Part shown: positions 62,452 through 64,000 of the stretch, one piece after another
Layout of the letters: each line of letters starts with the position of its first letter
Position numbering within the stretch: position 1 is the stretch's first letter
Source: Halobellus ruber
Lineage (GTDB): Archaea; Halobacteriota; Halobacteria; Halobacteriales; Haloferacaceae
Assembly: GCF_014212355.1 (NCBI RefSeq)
Contig: NZ_JACKXD010000006.1
Coordinates: 1-64,000, forward strand
DNA: 64,000 bases
Direction of reading: 5' to 3'
The notes under the pieces: generated by a model
Databases searched by the model: none
Seen by the model: only the letters and a program-made list of their open reading frames with translations
Told to the model about the DNA's origin: nothing
Made by a program: the position numbers and the translations under genes

Positions 62452-63417
62452 TTACACGGCTCGGATCGATTCCAGCAGCCGACACTTCCGGCAGACCTCC
62501 CGGGTCGTCCGCGATCCGCACTCCGCACACTCCCGGAGGTCGGGCGTCGACTCCCCGCGATACCGCTCGGCCGCCATCGACGCGATCTCCTCGTACCCGG
62601 AGACGATCGAGTGTCTGGTGCCGGGATGGTCCTCCTCCAGTTTCAGGAGCAGCTCCCGTATCTCGCCGCGGAACGCCTCCGAGGCGTGGGGACACTCGGT
62701 GATGTGTGCCGGCAGGTCCCGGAGGTGGGCGTACAGCGCGACCTCCTTTTCGGGGATGTCCCGCAGGGGCTTCGCCCGGGGGACGAAGGCGGCCTGGTCG
62801 GTCCGATCGTCCATCGGGCCGAGGCTGGCGTCGAAGTGTTTGGCCATCTGTTCGACGTCGCCCTCCAGGACGTTCATCAGCGCGGTCTGGGCCTCGTCGT
62901 CGAGGTTGTGACCGGTCAAAAGCAGGTCGGCGTCGAGGTCCTCGGCGTAGGTCTCCAGCAGGTCCCGGCGGAAGACGCCGCAGTACGCACACGGGGCCAT
63001 CCCCTCGGGGTCCTCCTCGACGACGTCGTCCATCCGGACGCCGAACTCCTCGTCGTACGACACGAGTTCGTGGCGGATGTCGAGGTCGGCGGCGAGCTCA
63101 ACGCAGGCGTCGACGCTCTCGTCGCGGTACCCCTCGATGCCCTCGTGGATGGTCAACGCGACGATTTCGATCCGCGGGTCCCGGTCGAAGGTGTCGTCGA
63201 GGATCGATGCGAGTACGACGCTGTCCTTCCCGCCCGAGAGGCCGACGACCCACCGTTCGGGGTCGTCGGGCGAGGCGTCCCGCGGCACCAGACTGTCGGT
63301 GCGGATCCGCCGGCGGACCCGTTTCTCCACCGACGCCAGAAAGTGTTCGTCACAGAGGTGAGCTCCGGAGTACCCGGCGTGCATCACGGCGTCGCGTCCG
63401 CACTTGTCGCACTCCAT
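62452..63417 (-). CDS. ncsA: tRNA 2-thiolation protein NcsA (TtcA/Ncs6-like)
   Basis: A 321-residue PP-loop enzyme for 2-thiouridine at tRNA position 34, with sulfur delivered by SAMP ubiquitin-like proteins. An N-terminal zinc site (CDKCG, CDEH) precedes the PP-loop WVVGLSGGKDSVVLAS (about 53-68). CAYCGVFRRDLL holds a catalytic or Fe-S cysteine pair, LTGHNLDDEAQTALMN follows, and a C-terminal zinc ribbon is CAECG...CRKC. It converges on ftsZ2. Its stop codon lies within a GTAAGAC heptamer like those in the cdrS promoter. Confidence 0.93.
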   Translation of the reverse strand: MECDKCGRDAVMHAGYSGAHLCDEHFLASVEKRVRRRIRTDSLVPRDASPDDPERWVVGLSGGKDSVVLASILDDTFDRDPRIEIVALTIHEGIEGYRDESVDACVELAADLDIRHELVSYDEEFGVRMDDVVEEDPEGMAPCAYCGVFRRDLLETYAEDLDADLLLTGHNLDDEAQTALMNVLEGDVEQMAKHFDASLGPMDDRTDQAAFVPRAKPLRDIPEKEVALYAHLRDLPAHITECPHASEAFRGEIRELLLKLEEDHPGTRHSIVSGYEEIASMAAERYRGESTPDLRECAECGSRTTREVCRKCRLLESIRAV

Positions 63418-63728
63418 CGGTCCGCGGTTGGCGGGCCGAGAGGATACGGGTTTCGTCTCGGCGGACCGTCGAGGATACAGCCGTGCGGTCGACGGGTCCG
63501 TGACTCCCGTGTGTGGGCGTCTTCCGAAAGGGGGACCGAGAGTGGGGAGACATCCCGAGACTGCGGCGCCCGGGGTCGTCACCTCGCGGTGACCGGCCGA
63601 TCGACACCCTCGAAGTGCCACCGGAGTTACGACTGGAACGATCAAAACTCCGCCGACCTGCCCCGGCGTGGACGGCCGCCCCGGTCGGGCGGCGAAACGC
63701 ATTCGGGCCGCGGGCGTGGAGGTGACGT
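63418..63728. other. Intergenic region between divergent ncsA and the right-edge gene
   Basis: These 311 bp hold no recognisable gene or RNA. They should contain the promoters of both flanking divergent genes, but no strong TATA box is evident at leaderless distance from either start. Confidence 0.4.
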
Positions 63729-64000
63729 ATGGACCGTGCAACCGCGTTAACGCGGATCGAAGCCGTCCTCGACGCCGTCGAGACCGGACCCCTCCCGGTT
63801 CCGATCCGGGAAGTGTGGGTCTACGGCGACGTCGCGCTCGGACTCGACCCGCTCGACCGGCTTGACGTCTACGTCACGAAGGACCTCCTCCTCCGCGGCG
63901 ACAGCGACGCCGGGGCGGAGTTCGAGGCCGAGCACGGGGTGAAAGGGGTCGGCTCGGCCGTGTCGGCGGAGTGGGCCGCGGCGAACCCCGAACTGGTCCG
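63729..64000 (+). CDS. Nucleotidyltransferase-like hypothetical protein (partial, runs off the window)
   Basis: The ATG at 63729 opens a frame that continues to the window end (90 residues). REVWVYGDVALGLDPLDRLDVYVTKDLLLRG resembles the start of minimal nucleotidyltransferase-like proteins, where GS(x)n D-x-D is expected. Here the second part DRLDVYVT keeps a single Asp of the pair, so catalysis is doubtful. It resembles an uncharacterised haloarchaeal DUF family next to ncsA. Most of the protein lies outside the window. Confidence 0.6.
   Translation, partial: MDRATALTRIEAVLDAVETGPLPVPIREVWVYGDVALGLDPLDRLDVYVTKDLLLRGDSDAGAEFEAEHGVKGVGSAVSAEWAAANPELV

Overview
The window is a chromosomal segment of a haloarchaeon. 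The DNA is very GC-rich, the proteins are strongly acidic, and the gene set is archaeal: histone doublet, RPA, Nop5/fibrillarin, prefoldin, RpoP, L37Ae, KEOPS Pcc1, geranylgeranylglyceryl phosphate synthase, pantoate kinase, NcsA and FtsZ2. Gene order (rpa2 / histone / histone deacetylase; cdrL-cdrS-ftsZ2 facing ncsA; HAD-cbiB-cobS-cobY-cobT-cobD-cbiZ) resembles Haloferacales. Many genes have a TATA-like box about 25 bp before the start codon, as expected for leaderless haloarchaeal transcripts.

Layout. 1-8 kb: an IS6 transposase fragment at the left edge, rpa2, a membrane hydrolase-like gene, a broken pentapeptide-repeat/ion-channel gene, histone and histone deacetylase, the CCA-adding enzyme and two tRNAs. 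7.4-8.3 kb: a gene-poor stretch with a tRNA-end copy and a hairpin-bounded, probable IS200/IS605-derived remnant. 8-30 kb: ZIP transporter, universal stress protein, a stand-alone SDH/FRD-type flavoprotein, nop5-flpA, gshA, aspS, CoA biosynthesis, truD, pth2, dcd-thiR and signalling genes. 30-35 kb: cobA-cbiP, a MinD-like ATPase, three unassigned or weakly assigned genes including a possible class I terpene synthase. 35.8-43.1 kb: a seven-gene type IV pilus operon whose genes all overlap. 43-52.5 kb: a membrane histidine kinase, tRNA-Ser with tandem tails, a leuA/cimA-type synthase, guaAA, DUF2070, and the rpl37ae-rpoP-pcc1-pfdB-DUF3194 cluster. 52.6-60 kb: late cobalamin synthesis and salvage genes. 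60-64 kb: the cdrL / cdrS-ftsZ2 cell-division module and ncsA.

The most unusual signal is a family of short nested palindromes directly behind genes. At tRNA-Ser(CGA), the CAT tRNA and the protein gene aspS, the host gene's 3' end recurs downstream one or two more times. The copies are separated by segments sharing a CAGGGAG-like core, an inner hairpin, and a left arm that is an inverted, imperfect copy of the host's own 3' end. Behind aspS one copy still encodes the identical C-terminal peptide plus a stop codon, but with different synonymous codons. This suggests repeated, target-regenerating insertion or template-switch duplication at gene 3' ends.

Other notable points are an L37Ae without zinc-finger cysteines, a CbiA without its amidotransferase cysteine, an 11-codon leader ORF coupled to the pilus operon, and operator-like GTAAGAC/GTCTTAC repeats before cdrS-ftsZ2.
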